Below are positions 9,144 to 18,264 of a stretch of 64,000 nucleotides of DNA, piece by piece. The stretch covers positions 643,611 through 707,610 of the forward strand of contig NZ_HG315684.1 of NCBI RefSeq assembly GCF_000455365.1, in the 5' to 3' direction. Position 1 is the first letter of the stretch. Each line of letters starts with the position of its first letter. This stretch comes from Halopiger djelfimassiliensis. Its GTDB lineage: Archaea; Halobacteriota; Halobacteria; Halobacteriales; Natrialbaceae. A model generated the notes under the pieces. It did no database searches, had not been told where the DNA came from, and worked only from the letters and a program-made list of their open reading frames with translations. The position numbers were made by a program, and so were the translations under genes.

Positions 9144-10169
9144 TCAGGCACCGTAGTGGACGCGGTCGTTCGAGAGCCGAAGCTGTGCGTACATCAGCGC
9201 GCTCACGACCACGAACAGGACGATCGATTGCGCCGAGGCGAGGCCGTGGTTGTTGAACTCGAACGCGTTTCGGTAGAGATCGAAGATCAGGACGTTCGTG
9301 GCCCCCCCGGGACCGCCCTGTGTCATCAGGTCGATGAACGCGAACGTGCCGAAGAACGCGTAGATGGTGTTCATTACCACCAGAAACAGCAGGGTCGGCG
9401 AGATCAGCGGGGCGTAGACTCGAAGGAGCCGGGTCCATCGACCGACCCCGTCGAGTTCGGCGGCTTCCGTGAGGGTCTCTGGGACCTTGTTCAGCGCCGC
9501 GAGCATGAAGATGACGTTGTAACCGAGTTGTTTCCAGATCGCCGCGGCCGTGACGACGACGAACGCCTGCCGGCCATTGCTGAACCAGTCGACGTCGATC
9601 GGGGTGTATCCTTCGACGAGCCCGGTGACCGTCCCGATCGACGGATGGACTAGAAAGAGAAAGACGGTGCCGGCGACGGCGGGCGGCAACGCGTACGGCC
9701 AGATCGCGGCGATCAGATACCACGACTGGCCCCAGTCGACCTCGTGCAACAGCGCGGAGACGACGAGCGAGACGGCCATCACGCCGCCGACGACCACCGC
9801 CGCGAACGCGACGGTCACGGCGACGCTTTCGTGATACGACGACGACTCCAGCAGCGTCTCGTAGTTCCCGAGGCCGACCCACGTTCGCTGGCCGCCGAAA
9901 AACAGCGTCTGGTAGAAGCTCAACTCGAAGGCCTTGATCGCGGGGTAGTAGAGAAAGACCGCCGAGACGAGCAGCGTCGGGGCCACCAGCAGGTACGCGA
10001 CGGCGATCCCCCGGATCTCGGTACGCAGCGGCCGTCGACCCGCTCGAGCGTTCGCGATGGCCCCTCGAACGCCGTGCTCTCGCAGGTACGCCGCGGTCCC
10101 CCGGAGCCCCCGCTTCCGCAGGAACCGACACACGCCGAGCGAGCCGCCGTATATCTCTCGCGTCGACAT
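9144..10169 (-). CDS. ugpA: ABC transporter permease, UgpA type
   Basis: A 341-residue permease of the MalF/UgpA class with an N-terminal basic cytoplasmic extension of about 50 residues followed by six helices. The EAA loop is EAAELDGVGRWTRLLRVYAP, and the FIDLMTQGGPGGATNVLIFDLYRNAF segment is a strong UgpA-family mark. It lies three bases after ugpB and two before ugpE, so the importer genes are one transcription unit. The binding-protein-dependent substrate is inferred from context to be glycerol-3-phosphate or glycerophosphodiesters. Confidence 0.88.
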   Translation of the reverse strand: MSTREIYGGSLGVCRFLRKRGLRGTAAYLREHGVRGAIANARAGRRPLRTEIRGIAVAYLLVAPTLLVSAVFLYYPAIKAFELSFYQTLFFGGQRTWVGLGNYETLLESSSYHESVAVTVAFAAVVVGGVMAVSLVVSALLHEVDWGQSWYLIAAIWPYALPPAVAGTVFLFLVHPSIGTVTGLVEGYTPIDVDWFSNGRQAFVVVTAAAIWKQLGYNVIFMLAALNKVPETLTEAAELDGVGRWTRLLRVYAPLISPTLLFLVVMNTIYAFFGTFAFIDLMTQGGPGGATNVLIFDLYRNAFEFNNHGLASAQSIVLFVVVSALMYAQLRLSNDRVHYGA

Positions 10170-10172
10170 GGG

Positions 10173-11531
10173 TTAGGACCCGCGTGCCTCGACGTACCGC
10201 TCCATCTCCGATTCGATCGCCGTTTTCATGGTCGAGAGCCCGTCCTCGAGCCCGGTCCGGTCCTCGAATATCTCGACGGATCCCTCCTGCAGTTCGACGG
10301 CGACCTTCCGGGCGGGACCGACGAGCATCCGCTTTGTCGCGGTCGTCTGCTCGCTGGCGAGCAGTTGCTCGAACGCGGTCCCGTGGTGTGGGCTCTCCTC
10401 GAACCAGCCCTCGTCCTCGAGCCGATCGACGGCCGACTCACGAACCGGGTAGTAGCCCGTCTCGCGGTGCCACTCGATCTGGTTTTCCGGACGGGTCATG
10501 AACTCGAGCAGTCGGCCGGCCTCCTCGGCGCGGTCGTCCGGGAGGTCCGCGGGGACCCACAGGGACGCGCCGCCGATGACAACGCCCTCGCGGCCGTCGA
10601 TCGCCGGGTAGAACCCGGTCCCGAGTTCGAACCCGTTTGCCTCGCTCTGTGCGATGGCCCCCGAGACGGAGGCCGTCGACGTGAGTAACATGCCGACGTC
10701 CTGCCCGTAGAAGAGATCGGTCGCCTCGGTCCAGGCCTCCATCCCCGGGTTCGTATAGAGGTCCTCGCTCGCCAGGTCGCGCCACCACGACCAGATCGTC
10801 TCGCCGACGTCCGTTTCGGTGTGGACGGTGGTCGGATCGTCCGCCCAGCCGTTCTCGTTGTCGACGAGGGGCTGGCCGGCCAGCGCGTACCAGTGTTCGA
10901 GAAACCAGACGTGGTTGGGCCAGGTGATGCCGTAGTCGGCCGCGCCGGCGTCGACGATCGCTTGCGAGTACTCGGTTACCTCCTCGAGCGTTTCCGGCGG
11001 CGACTCCGGATCGAGTCCCGCCTCGTCGAAGACGTCCTTGTTGTAGTAGAGGATCGCGTTCGAGTTGTTAAACGGCAGGGAGTAGAGGGTTCCGTCGACG
11101 GTAAAGAAGTCGGCGACGGGATCGAGGAAGTCCGCGACTGGATAGTCGTCCGGTAGCACGTCCTCGACCGGCTGGTACGCGCCGGTATCGAGGAGCTGTT
11201 TCGCGTGCAGGCTGTCGATCTGGACGATTTCGGGCATCGTCCCGGCTTCGAGCCCCGCGAACGACTGGTTCAGGGTGTCCTCGTAGCTGCCCTGATACGA
11301 CATCTCGACCGCGATGCCGGTTTCGTCTTCGAACGCGTCCCCCAGTTCCGTCATCGTCTCGCCGTTCCCGCCGCCCATCGCGTGCCAGACGGTGACGGCG
11401 TCCTCGTTCGGCGTCTCGAGGCCGTCGCTCCCGCCGGGGAGGGCGTCGCTGAGACAGCCGGCTATCGCGAGACTGCCGGTAAGCGACGCGGCTCCCCCTT
11501 TCAGAAGCGCTCTGCGTGAATTGCGGCTCAC
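10173..11531 (-). CDS. ugpB: ABC transporter substrate-binding lipoprotein, UgpB type
   Basis: An extracytoplasmic solute-binding protein of family 1 (about 452 residues). The N-terminus has a Tat motif (SRRALLKGG), a hydrophobic stretch and a lipobox ending at Cys (SLAIAGC), so it is a Tat-exported lipid-anchored protein. The mature part shows the MalE/UgpB pattern (VWHAMGGGNGETM; ALPFNNSNAILYYNKDVF-like segment; EAGRLLEFMTRPENQ). Two GTG starts are possible, at 11549 and 11531. The inner one gives MSRNSRRALLKG, a normal Tat n-region, and is chosen. It is the first gene of ugpBAEC-GDPD. Confidence 0.88.
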   Translation of the reverse strand: MSRNSRRALLKGGAASLTGSLAIAGCLSDALPGGSDGLETPNEDAVTVWHAMGGGNGETMTELGDAFEDETGIAVEMSYQGSYEDTLNQSFAGLEAGTMPEIVQIDSLHAKQLLDTGAYQPVEDVLPDDYPVADFLDPVADFFTVDGTLYSLPFNNSNAILYYNKDVFDEAGLDPESPPETLEEVTEYSQAIVDAGAADYGITWPNHVWFLEHWYALAGQPLVDNENGWADDPTTVHTETDVGETIWSWWRDLASEDLYTNPGMEAWTEATDLFYGQDVGMLLTSTASVSGAIAQSEANGFELGTGFYPAIDGREGVVIGGASLWVPADLPDDRAEEAGRLLEFMTRPENQIEWHRETGYYPVRESAVDRLEDEGWFEESPHHGTAFEQLLASEQTTATKRMLVGPARKVAVELQEGSVEIFEDRTGLEDGLSTMKTAIESEMERYVEARGS

Positions 11532-11716
11532 GGCTTCGAGGTCCCACACGAGGGTAATGAACGTTACTAGGAGCTGACCATACGCGACCGAAGCGAAACG
11601 TACCGGCCGGATCGACTCATACCCCTACTGTGAGAACGGTTTGCATCCGTCCGGCTTCGAACGGACCGGAGTTCGCTCGAGAAACGGTTTTGGGGACGGG
11701 CATCCGACCCGTCGGT

Positions 11717-12400
11717 ATGACAGCCGATCCGCCGCTGGTGCTCGACATCGACGGGACGCTGACCCGCCCCGAAGGCTGGGGCATCGACCCGCGGGTCTTC
11801 GATCCGCTCCGGGCGTGGGACGCCCCCGTCATCGTCGCGACCGGGAAAGCCTTCCCGTATCCTGTCGCGCTCTGTCACTTCGTCGGCATTCCCGAACTGG
11901 TCGTGGCCGAAAACGGCGGCGTCGTCTACACCGGCGACGACGTCTTCTTCACCGCCGACCGCGAGGCCGCACAGGCCGTCGCCGAGGCGTACCGCGCCGC
12001 CGGCTATTCGCTCGGCTGGGGCGCGGAGGATACCGTCAACCGGTGGCGTGAAACCGAGATCGCCGTCGCTCTCGAACAGCCGATCGCCCCGCTCCGGGAG
12101 ATCGCGGCCGAGCACGGCCTCGAAGTGATCGACACCGGCTACGCCTATCACGTCAAGGACACCGCCCCGAACAAGGGCGACGGCGTCGAGACGATTGCCG
12201 ACCGCGTCGGGGTCGACCTCGCCGACTGCGTGGCCGTCGGCGACTCCGTCAACGACGTCTCGACGTTCGAGGTGGTCGGCCGCAGTTTCGCCGTTTCGAA
12301 CGCCGACGAACCCGCGACACGCGCGGCCGATGAAGTGCTCGAGGGGGCACACGCGGACGGGACGCTCGCGGTCCTCGAGCGGGTCGCCGAAACCGGATAG
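11717..12400 (+). CDS. archaeal phosphoglycolate phosphatase (HAD family)
   Basis: A 227-residue HAD phosphatase. Motif I is LDIDGTLTR near residue 10, motif II IVATGK, and motif III/IV KGDGVETIADRVG with VAVGDSVNDVSTF. The Cof-type cap between residues about 80 and 150 fits the archaeal phosphoglycolate phosphatase family (TA0175-like), which detoxifies 2-phosphoglycolate. Substrate is inferred from the family only. An open frame extends upstream to 11630, but the ATG at 11717 begins right before motif I. It stands alone, convergent with a small membrane-protein gene. Confidence 0.85.
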   Translation: MTADPPLVLDIDGTLTRPEGWGIDPRVFDPLRAWDAPVIVATGKAFPYPVALCHFVGIPELVVAENGGVVYTGDDVFFTADREAAQAVAEAYRAAGYSLGWGAEDTVNRWRETEIAVALEQPIAPLREIAAEHGLEVIDTGYAYHVKDTAPNKGDGVETIADRVGVDLADCVAVGDSVNDVSTFEVVGRSFAVSNADEPATRAADEVLEGAHADGTLAVLERVAETG

Positions 12401-12411
12401 CGCTCGCGGCG

Positions 12412-12753
12412 CTACTGCGAGTCGTCGTCGGTGAACTCGTCGGCGTCCGCCTGCGCCGACGACTGGACGTCGTCCATGTCGAAGGTCGAGCCGAGTTCGT
12501 CCGCGTCGATCGACCGCTCGAGGGTGTCCCGATCGGCCACCGCGCCCAGCCCGCCGTCTTCGACCGCCGACCGGATCTCGCCGGCGTCGATGGCCGAGTC
12601 GACGCTCTCGGAGTCGGCGGCCGACTCGAGCGCCCGCCGAACGACGAAATAGCCCGCCAGGGCGACGCTTCCGGACGCGATCGCCCCCGGAATCCCGTAG
12701 CGTTTGTACCCGAACGTGATCGCCTTCTTGCCGATCGTGTACGCGCCGATCAT
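12412..12753 (-). CDS. small haloarchaeal membrane-anchored hypothetical protein
   Basis: A 113-residue protein with one hydrophobic segment (about residues 20-42, IPGAIASGSVALAGYFVV) followed by an acidic tail rich in Asp, Glu, Ser and Ala. No catalytic motif is visible. The acidic composition and the clean ATG at 12753 support a real gene. It is convergent with the phosphatase gene, 11 bases apart. Function unknown. Confidence 0.6.
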   Translation of the reverse strand: MIGAYTIGKKAITFGYKRYGIPGAIASGSVALAGYFVVRRALESAADSESVDSAIDAGEIRSAVEDGGLGAVADRDTLERSIDADELGSTFDMDDVQSSAQADADEFTDDDSQ

Positions 12754-12906
12754 GGGCGGCGCTTGCGCCGGAACGGGAAAGAGGACGCGGCTTTCGTACG
12801 GAAGTGGCCCCCTCGCGGACAGGCGGACGAGAACGAGCCGGTCGCGTCTCCCGGTCGTCGCATCGCCTCTCAGAACGCTTTTCCCGCCGTTAGCTCAAGT
12901 CGACGT

Positions 12907-13242
12907 ATGGTGTCGCTGCAGGGGCTCGCCGTCGCGCTTCTCGGGTTCGCGATCGTCGTCGGCTGTGCCGGTGCCGTCTACAGGGACGCGACCCGGGTCG
13001 GCGTCTCGAGGGCGGGTCCGTGGGCCGGATTCGTCGCTCTTACCGTCGGGTCCGGGTTCGCCGGCTACCTGTTCCCGTTTCCCGTCCCGGTTCCCGGGTT
13101 GCTCGTGATCGTCCTCGCCGGTCCGGCGCTGTACCTGTTCGAGCGCGACGACGCGAAACACGGCGGCGGATCGGCCGACCCGCGCTCGCTCCCGGGCGAC
13201 TCGGGGGACGATTCCGGGGCCGACCGCGGCCGCGAGGAGTGA
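12907..13242 (+). CDS. small membrane protein, function unknown
   Basis: A 111-residue protein with three hydrophobic helices (about residues 5-23, 38-58 and 60-76) and a hydrophilic acidic C-terminal tail rich in Gly, Asp and Ser. The ATG at 12907 begins the first helix directly. It lies 52 bases before twy1 in the same direction. I do not recognise a named family; the helix pattern and tail resemble many haloarchaeal small membrane proteins. Confidence 0.6.
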   Translation: MVSLQGLAVALLGFAIVVGCAGAVYRDATRVGVSRAGPWAGFVALTVGSGFAGYLFPFPVPVPGLLVIVLAGPALYLFERDDAKHGGGSADPRSLPGDSGDDSGADRGREE

Positions 13243-13294
13243 TCGTCCGCCACACCGCACGCCTTTTGCCCGCGCCCGTCCAACGGCCGCCAAC

Positions 13295-14320
13295 ATGAGC
13301 GACTCCGCGAATCCCGGGACGGACGGCGCTGGCGGCGACGCCGCGGACGGCGACGGCGGGCCGGCACAGGTCTCGAGTCCGGACTACCACAGCGAGAACC
13401 ACACCGCGGCCCAGACCTGCGGCTGGACGGCAAACGCCCTGCGCGGCGAGGGCAAGTGTTACAAGAACATCTTCTACGGGATCGAGTCCCACCGCTGTAT
13501 TCAGATGACGCCGGTGGTCAAGTGCAACGAGCGCTGTGTCTTCTGCTGGCGCGACCACCAGGGCCACGCCTACGAGATGGACGAAGTCGAGTGGGACGAC
13601 CCCGAGGCCGTCGTCGACGCCTCGATCGAACTGCAGAAGAAACTGCTCTCGGGCTTCGGCGGCAACGACGAGGTCCCCCGGGAGGTCTTCGACGAGGCGA
13701 TGGAACCCCGCCACGTCGCCATCTCGCTCGACGGCGAGCCGACGCTGTACCCGTACCTGCCGGAACTCATCGAGGCGTTTCACGACCGCGACGTGACGAC
13801 GTTCCTCGTCTCCAACGGCACCCGTCCCGAGGTGCTCGCCGAGTGCGATCCAACCCAACTGTACGTCAGCGTCGACGCCCCCGAGCGCCACACGTTCGAT
13901 CAGGTCGTCAAGGCCGTCGAGGACGACGCCTGGGAGCGGCTGCTCGAGACGATGGCGGTCCTCGCCGACAAGGACGAGACCCGGACCGTCCTCCGGACGA
14001 CGCTGGTCAAGGGCGAGAACATGCACCATCCCGACTGGTACGCCGGGTTCTACCAGCAGGCCGACCCCGATTTCATCGAGCTGAAGGCGTACATGCACGT
14101 CGGCCACTCACAGGGGCGGCTGGACCGATCGTCGATGCCCGACCACGAGGAGGTCGTCGAGTTCGCCGAAGCCGTCGGGGAACACATGCCCGAGTTCCCC
14201 GAACTCAAGGCGGTGCCGGCCTCCCGCGTGGCCTTGCTCTCGAGAACCAGCGACACGTGGGTGCCCAAGCTGAAGAAAGACAGCGAGTTCTGGGAGCGCG
14301 ACCCCGTCACCGGCGACTGA
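13295..14320 (+). CDS. twy1: tRNA 4-demethylwyosine synthase (radical SAM)
   Basis: A 341-residue radical SAM enzyme that forms the tricyclic base at G37 of tRNA-Phe using pyruvate. The SAM-cluster motif CNERCVFCW supplies Cys77, Cys81 and Cys84. An N-terminal extra Cys region (QTCGWTANALRGEGKCYK, residues about 40-57) is typical of archaeal TYW1/Taw1, which holds a second cluster. SLDGEPTLYPYLPEL follows as the usual radical SAM GE motif. Length agrees with archaeal homologues lacking the flavodoxin domain. The ATG at 13295 gives a disordered acidic leader of about 25 residues. Confidence 0.92.
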   Translation: MSDSANPGTDGAGGDAADGDGGPAQVSSPDYHSENHTAAQTCGWTANALRGEGKCYKNIFYGIESHRCIQMTPVVKCNERCVFCWRDHQGHAYEMDEVEWDDPEAVVDASIELQKKLLSGFGGNDEVPREVFDEAMEPRHVAISLDGEPTLYPYLPELIEAFHDRDVTTFLVSNGTRPEVLAECDPTQLYVSVDAPERHTFDQVVKAVEDDAWERLLETMAVLADKDETRTVLRTTLVKGENMHHPDWYAGFYQQADPDFIELKAYMHVGHSQGRLDRSSMPDHEEVVEFAEAVGEHMPEFPELKAVPASRVALLSRTSDTWVPKLKKDSEFWERDPVTGD

Positions 14321-14332
14321 GGCCCGCTCGAG

Positions 14333-15775
14333 TCAGAACTCGAGTCCCGTCCCTCGCACCACGCCGCCGACGGTCACGCGGAGTTTACTGCTGAGTGCCC
14401 ACAGCGTGCCGGCGTAGACCGCCGCCCCGAGCGTGACGATCGCGAGAAGGTGTGACCACCCCTCGATCGCAATGACGCGGGCCGCGAGGACGACGACCGC
14501 GAACATCACGGCCGCGGCCGCGACCTGCTCGAGCAGCGTTCGCGGCAACAGCGAGACGTCGGGAAGGTGGCGTTTGACGACGATAGCGGCGACGGCGTAC
14601 CGGATCGACTCCGCGACGACGGTCGCGACCACGACGCCGATCGGCCCGTACGAAAGCGTCAGCACGACCCCGAGGACGACGTTGATCGCCAGGGTGCCCG
14701 ACGCTGCGGCCGTGTTGATCTCCGGGCGGTCGATCCCGTCGATCACGCGCAACAGCGGAACGCTCTGGGTTCGGACCACCTTGTACAGCGCCAGCCCGAC
14801 GAGCAGGGCGGCGGCCTCGGCGTACTCGGGACCGAACAGCGTCACGACGAGGGACTCCCGCAGGGCGAGCGCCCCCAGAAAGAGCGGAATCGCGATGACG
14901 CTCGCGAACGCGACGGTGTTCGAGACGTCCTCGCTGACGTCGGCGTCCATGCTGTGGCGGTGGCTGACCCGCGCCATCAAGCCGCTCGCGGCCGCCATCG
15001 AAACGAACGTCGCCGGCAGGGTGATCTTCAGCGCGACCTCGTAGTAGCCGGCGGCGGCCGGGGTCAGCAGGTAGCCGAGCAGGAGGACGTCGAACCGATC
15101 GTAGGCCTGCCCCAGAACGGCGTTGGGAACGCTGAACCGGGCGTACTCCCCGAGGTTCGAGAGGGTGTCCCGGGGCGGGAGCGTCGGCACGACCCGAACG
15201 TAGTACCAGAGGACCGGCACCGTCAGGAACGTCGCCCCGGCCAGCCCGTAGGCCATGCCGGCGGCTCCAAGCCCGAGGAGGACCAGCCCCAACTGCAACG
15301 GGAACGTCAGGATCGAGCGCAGCGTGTCGACCCACATCGATGCGCCGACGAGTCCGCGGGCCTGAACGACGCGATCGACGGGCTCGTACAGCGTCGTACT
15401 CAGGAGTACCACGACGAACAACACCGGCGCGGCGGCAAGGCCCGTATAGGAGACGAGCCACCGAGCGCCGAGGACGGTCGCCACGCCGGCGATGGCGATC
15501 CACGCCACGGTAAAGAGCGCCTGCGCGCCGAGCAGCTCGCGCTCGGGTGCGCCGGCCTCGGAGAACCGTTTCTTGATGGCGATCCCCCAGCCGACGGCCA
15601 CGCGGTCGGCGAGTTTGACCAGCGCCAACAGCAGGTAGAAGCCGCCGAACGCCGTCGGTCCGAGGATGCGGGCGAACAACACCACGCCGACGAACCCGAC
15701 AGCCGCCATCGCGAACTTCGCCGCCGTGGCTTTGACCGTCTCGCCGCCGAGACTGACGCTCGAGGCGTCGACCAT
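14333..15775 (-). CDS. polysaccharide/oligosaccharide flippase (MOP superfamily)
   Basis: A 480-residue protein with about 12-14 hydrophobic helices, beginning VKATAAKFAMAAVGFVGVVLFARILGPTAFGGFYLLLALV. That is the signature opening of Wzx/MATE-like lipid-linked glycan exporters (ARxLGPxxFGxF). It would move lipid-bound glycans across the membrane. It is the last gene of a five-gene run: GT2, GT4, GT4, sulfatase family, flippase. The ATG at 15775 abuts the stop of the sulfatase-family gene with no gap. Substrate not predictable from sequence. Confidence 0.85.
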   Translation of the reverse strand: MVDASSVSLGGETVKATAAKFAMAAVGFVGVVLFARILGPTAFGGFYLLLALVKLADRVAVGWGIAIKKRFSEAGAPERELLGAQALFTVAWIAIAGVATVLGARWLVSYTGLAAAPVLFVVVLLSTTLYEPVDRVVQARGLVGASMWVDTLRSILTFPLQLGLVLLGLGAAGMAYGLAGATFLTVPVLWYYVRVVPTLPPRDTLSNLGEYARFSVPNAVLGQAYDRFDVLLLGYLLTPAAAGYYEVALKITLPATFVSMAAASGLMARVSHRHSMDADVSEDVSNTVAFASVIAIPLFLGALALRESLVVTLFGPEYAEAAALLVGLALYKVVRTQSVPLLRVIDGIDRPEINTAAASGTLAINVVLGVVLTLSYGPIGVVVATVVAESIRYAVAAIVVKRHLPDVSLLPRTLLEQVAAAAVMFAVVVLAARVIAIEGWSHLLAIVTLGAAVYAGTLWALSSKLRVTVGGVVRGTGLEF

Positions 15776-17197
15776 CTAGACGTATCCGAGGTCCTCGAGT
15801 CGGCTGACGGTCGCCTCGTCCAGATCGACCGCCTCGGACTCGCGTCTCGCCTTGTCTTTGTACGCCTCGATGGGGACGTCGAACTCGTCGCGACACCAGT
15901 CGGGGACGCCGTCGCCGTCCGATCGCAGTTTCTGGTGGGACGTGCCGCTGACGTCGTAGACGAACGTATTACCCATTGAATCCCACTCGTACTTCCGGTC
16001 GTCGCGGTAGACCGCCCGGATCATCCGGTCCCAGTACTCGTCATCGACGTCGTCGGGAACGCCGAGCCCGCAGCCGATCAGTTCCGCCGGAGCGATCTCC
16101 CGGGTCGGAACCGAGGCCTCGCGGTCCTCGTCGGCGATGTCGACGATCAACTCGCCGAGATCGAGGTGGGTAACGTACTCCCCGTCGTCGGGGGCGTCCA
16201 TCCCCTCGGGTGGATTGATGATCTCGAGGGGGACGTGGACGAGCCCGTCCGTGAGACTCGAGGTGTGATCGAAGAGGCCGTCGTCGGCGTCGTAGCCGAG
16301 GTTCTCGCCGTGATCGGCGGTGACCACGACCGTGGTCTCGCCCGCGGTTTCGTCCCGGAGGCGTTCGATGGTATCCGTGACGGTCCGGTCGAGGTAGTCG
16401 ATCGCGGCGGCATAGAGTTGGCGGTGATACCGTCGGTCCCGCCGAAACTCGCGTTCCGGAACCTCGTTTCGGTCGGCCATCCGATCCCACGTCTCGAACT
16501 CGAGCGACGACCAGCCGTACGGGGCATCGTGGATGGAGCGGTCGTACCCGAGGACGTGCTGGTGGGGCGCGTGGGCGTCCATGAAGTTGGCGAAGAGAAA
16601 CAGCGGTTCGGGACGCGTCCGTGCCAGTTCGACGAGCTGGGAGCCGATCGCCCGCGCGCCGTCGTCGATCAGTTTGGGGACCGGCGCGGTCCGCATCGTC
16701 GCGTTGAGCTTGAAGACGACGCCGTTGACGAGCGTCTTGGCCGGCGCGTCGTGGGCAAGCGCCGTCCGGAAGAACTCGAGGAACCGCCTCGCGCCGTCGG
16801 TTTCGTCGGTCTCGCGTTCCTGGACGAACTGCTCCATGTCCATCCCCGCCGGAAAGATCCGGTGGGGGGCCACGTCCCGGTACTCGTCGAAGATCGCGTC
16901 GAACCCGAACGTCGAACTCGCGTAGACGTTCGAACTCGCGCCGTAGGCCCCGTGGGGTACCCCGGCGAGGAACGTGTCTGAGCGCTCGAGATCGAAGACC
17001 CGGTCGTGGGTGTGGATGTCGTGTTCGCTCGGAAGGTCGCCGGTGAACATGCTCGCGTGGCTGGGGACGCTCCAGGAACTGGCGGCACGACACCGGTCGA
17101 TCGAGATGTCCGACATGGCCTGCAACCGCGGCGCATACTCGTCGAAGTAGTCCTTGCGAACCGTATCGATGAGGATCAGCGCGACGTTTCTCGTCAT
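15776..17197 (-). CDS. sulfatase-family (alkaline phosphatase superfamily) protein
   Basis: A 473-residue member of the sulfatase superfamily. The metal-binding start NVALILIDTVRKDYF (Asp11) is followed by SWSVPSHASMFTGDLPS, where Ser43 occupies the formylglycine position of the SxPSH motif. The second metal half-site VVTADHGENLG is present. The enzyme could hydrolyse or transfer sulfate or phosphoryl groups on surface glycans. No formylglycine-generating enzyme is visible nearby, and Ser with His in place of Arg leaves activity open. It overlaps the upstream glycosyltransferase by 4 bases and abuts the flippase gene. Confidence 0.85.
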   Translation of the reverse strand: MTRNVALILIDTVRKDYFDEYAPRLQAMSDISIDRCRAASSWSVPSHASMFTGDLPSEHDIHTHDRVFDLERSDTFLAGVPHGAYGASSNVYASSTFGFDAIFDEYRDVAPHRIFPAGMDMEQFVQERETDETDGARRFLEFFRTALAHDAPAKTLVNGVVFKLNATMRTAPVPKLIDDGARAIGSQLVELARTRPEPLFLFANFMDAHAPHQHVLGYDRSIHDAPYGWSSLEFETWDRMADRNEVPEREFRRDRRYHRQLYAAAIDYLDRTVTDTIERLRDETAGETTVVVTADHGENLGYDADDGLFDHTSSLTDGLVHVPLEIINPPEGMDAPDDGEYVTHLDLGELIVDIADEDREASVPTREIAPAELIGCGLGVPDDVDDEYWDRMIRAVYRDDRKYEWDSMGNTFVYDVSGTSHQKLRSDGDGVPDWCRDEFDVPIEAYKDKARRESEAVDLDEATVSRLEDLGYV

Positions 17198-18264
17198 CTG
17201 ACCATCCCCTCCACTGCGGCTCGAAACGCCGCGGCCTGGCGCGACTCCGTGCAGTCCTCGATTCGCTGGCGATGCCTCCGGCCCATCTCGATGCGTGCAG
17301 TCCTGTCCATGGTTCGGACGCGGTCGATACAGTCGGCGATGTCGTCGACGTGCGGTTCGAAGACGTTCCGCTCGGGAAGCACCTCCCGTGTTCCGGTTTC
17401 GGTACTGGCGATCACGGGCGTTCCCGAGAGCATCCCCTCCATCGCGGCGACGGGGAACGCGTCGCCGATCGACGGCTGGACGTAGAGACTCGCCCGGGCG
17501 AACGCCGCGGCGAACGCCTCGAGATCGACGAAGCCGGGCGTTCGGACGCTCTCGAGCGACGCGTACGGCTCCTCGTCGTGGCCCGCGCCGAGGATCGTCA
17601 GTTCGACGCCGGGGAGGCGGTCGGCGGCGCTCGCGAGCGCGGCCACGTTGTTCGCCGGTTTCGTCGTTCCGGCGGTCAAAAGTTCGACGGGATCGTCCGG
17701 GGACGCCGGTTCGAGGCTACGGAGGCGGTCGTACTTCGCCGGGGCGATAGGCGGCCTGACGACCCGCGTGTGGACGGCCCCGAGATACGGCCGCGCCCAC
17801 TCGAGGGCCGTTTCGCTGACGCCGATCGCGCCGTCGAGCAGCCGGCCGGTCACCGGTTCGAGCGCCGTCCAGACGTGTCTGGTCCCGCGGTTGCGCAGCG
17901 TCAGGAAGGTCTCGTCCGCCGCGAGGTAGACCAGTGCCGTCGAGCCGAACAGCGTCGACGGGTGGCTCGCTCCGTAGGCCAACAGCGTCTGGAGCGGCGC
18001 GGTCCCCTCCGCGATCACGACGTCGTAGTCGCCCGACAGCGTCGTCCCCGTCTCGAGGCGCGCGAACTCGTCGTCGAGCGTCCGGGAGCCGTCGGCGAGT
18101 CCCTCGCCGGTTTCGAAGTGGACGTACTCGGCCCCGAGCGCGTCACCGAACGTCCGGTGTGCCGGGTGGGGATTCTGGAAGAGCATACAGGCATTCAGGT
18201 CGGTTTCGGGACCGGAGTCGGCGGCGGAAACGGCGTCGGCCGCCGTCGCCCGCTGGCCGGTCAT
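17194..18264 (-). CDS. glycosyltransferase family 4
   Basis: A 356-residue GT-B transferase. The C-terminal Rossmann half has the Glycos_transf_1 pattern: VELTILGAGHDEEPY, then ASLYVQPSIGDAFPVAAMEGMLSGTPVIAS, ending with E..VF.P.D. The nucleotide-sugar-binding E(x7)E-like segment is replaced by the AFPVAAME form. It probably adds a hexose to a lipid-linked surface glycan. It overlaps both neighbours by 4 bases (ATGA), so translation of the cluster is coupled. The donor sugar cannot be read from the sequence. Confidence 0.85.
   Translation of the reverse strand: MTGQRATAADAVSAADSGPETDLNACMLFQNPHPAHRTFGDALGAEYVHFETGEGLADGSRTLDDEFARLETGTTLSGDYDVVIAEGTAPLQTLLAYGASHPSTLFGSTALVYLAADETFLTLRNRGTRHVWTALEPVTGRLLDGAIGVSETALEWARPYLGAVHTRVVRPPIAPAKYDRLRSLEPASPDDPVELLTAGTTKPANNVAALASAADRLPGVELTILGAGHDEEPYASLESVRTPGFVDLEAFAAAFARASLYVQPSIGDAFPVAAMEGMLSGTPVIASTETGTREVLPERNVFEPHVDDIADCIDRVRTMDRTARIEMGRRHRQRIEDCTESRQAAAFRAAVEGMVR

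Noticed and set aside
8272-10131. 619-codon minus-strand frame covering ugpA and ugpE
   Set aside because: Only its C-terminal 289 codons (ugpE) are real; the N-terminal part is an Arg-rich out-of-frame reading of ugpA.
11547-11570. GTAA-N6-TTAC inverted repeat upstream of ugpB
   Set aside because: Half-sites of only four bases are expected by chance at this frequency, and the position relative to a TATA box is unclear.
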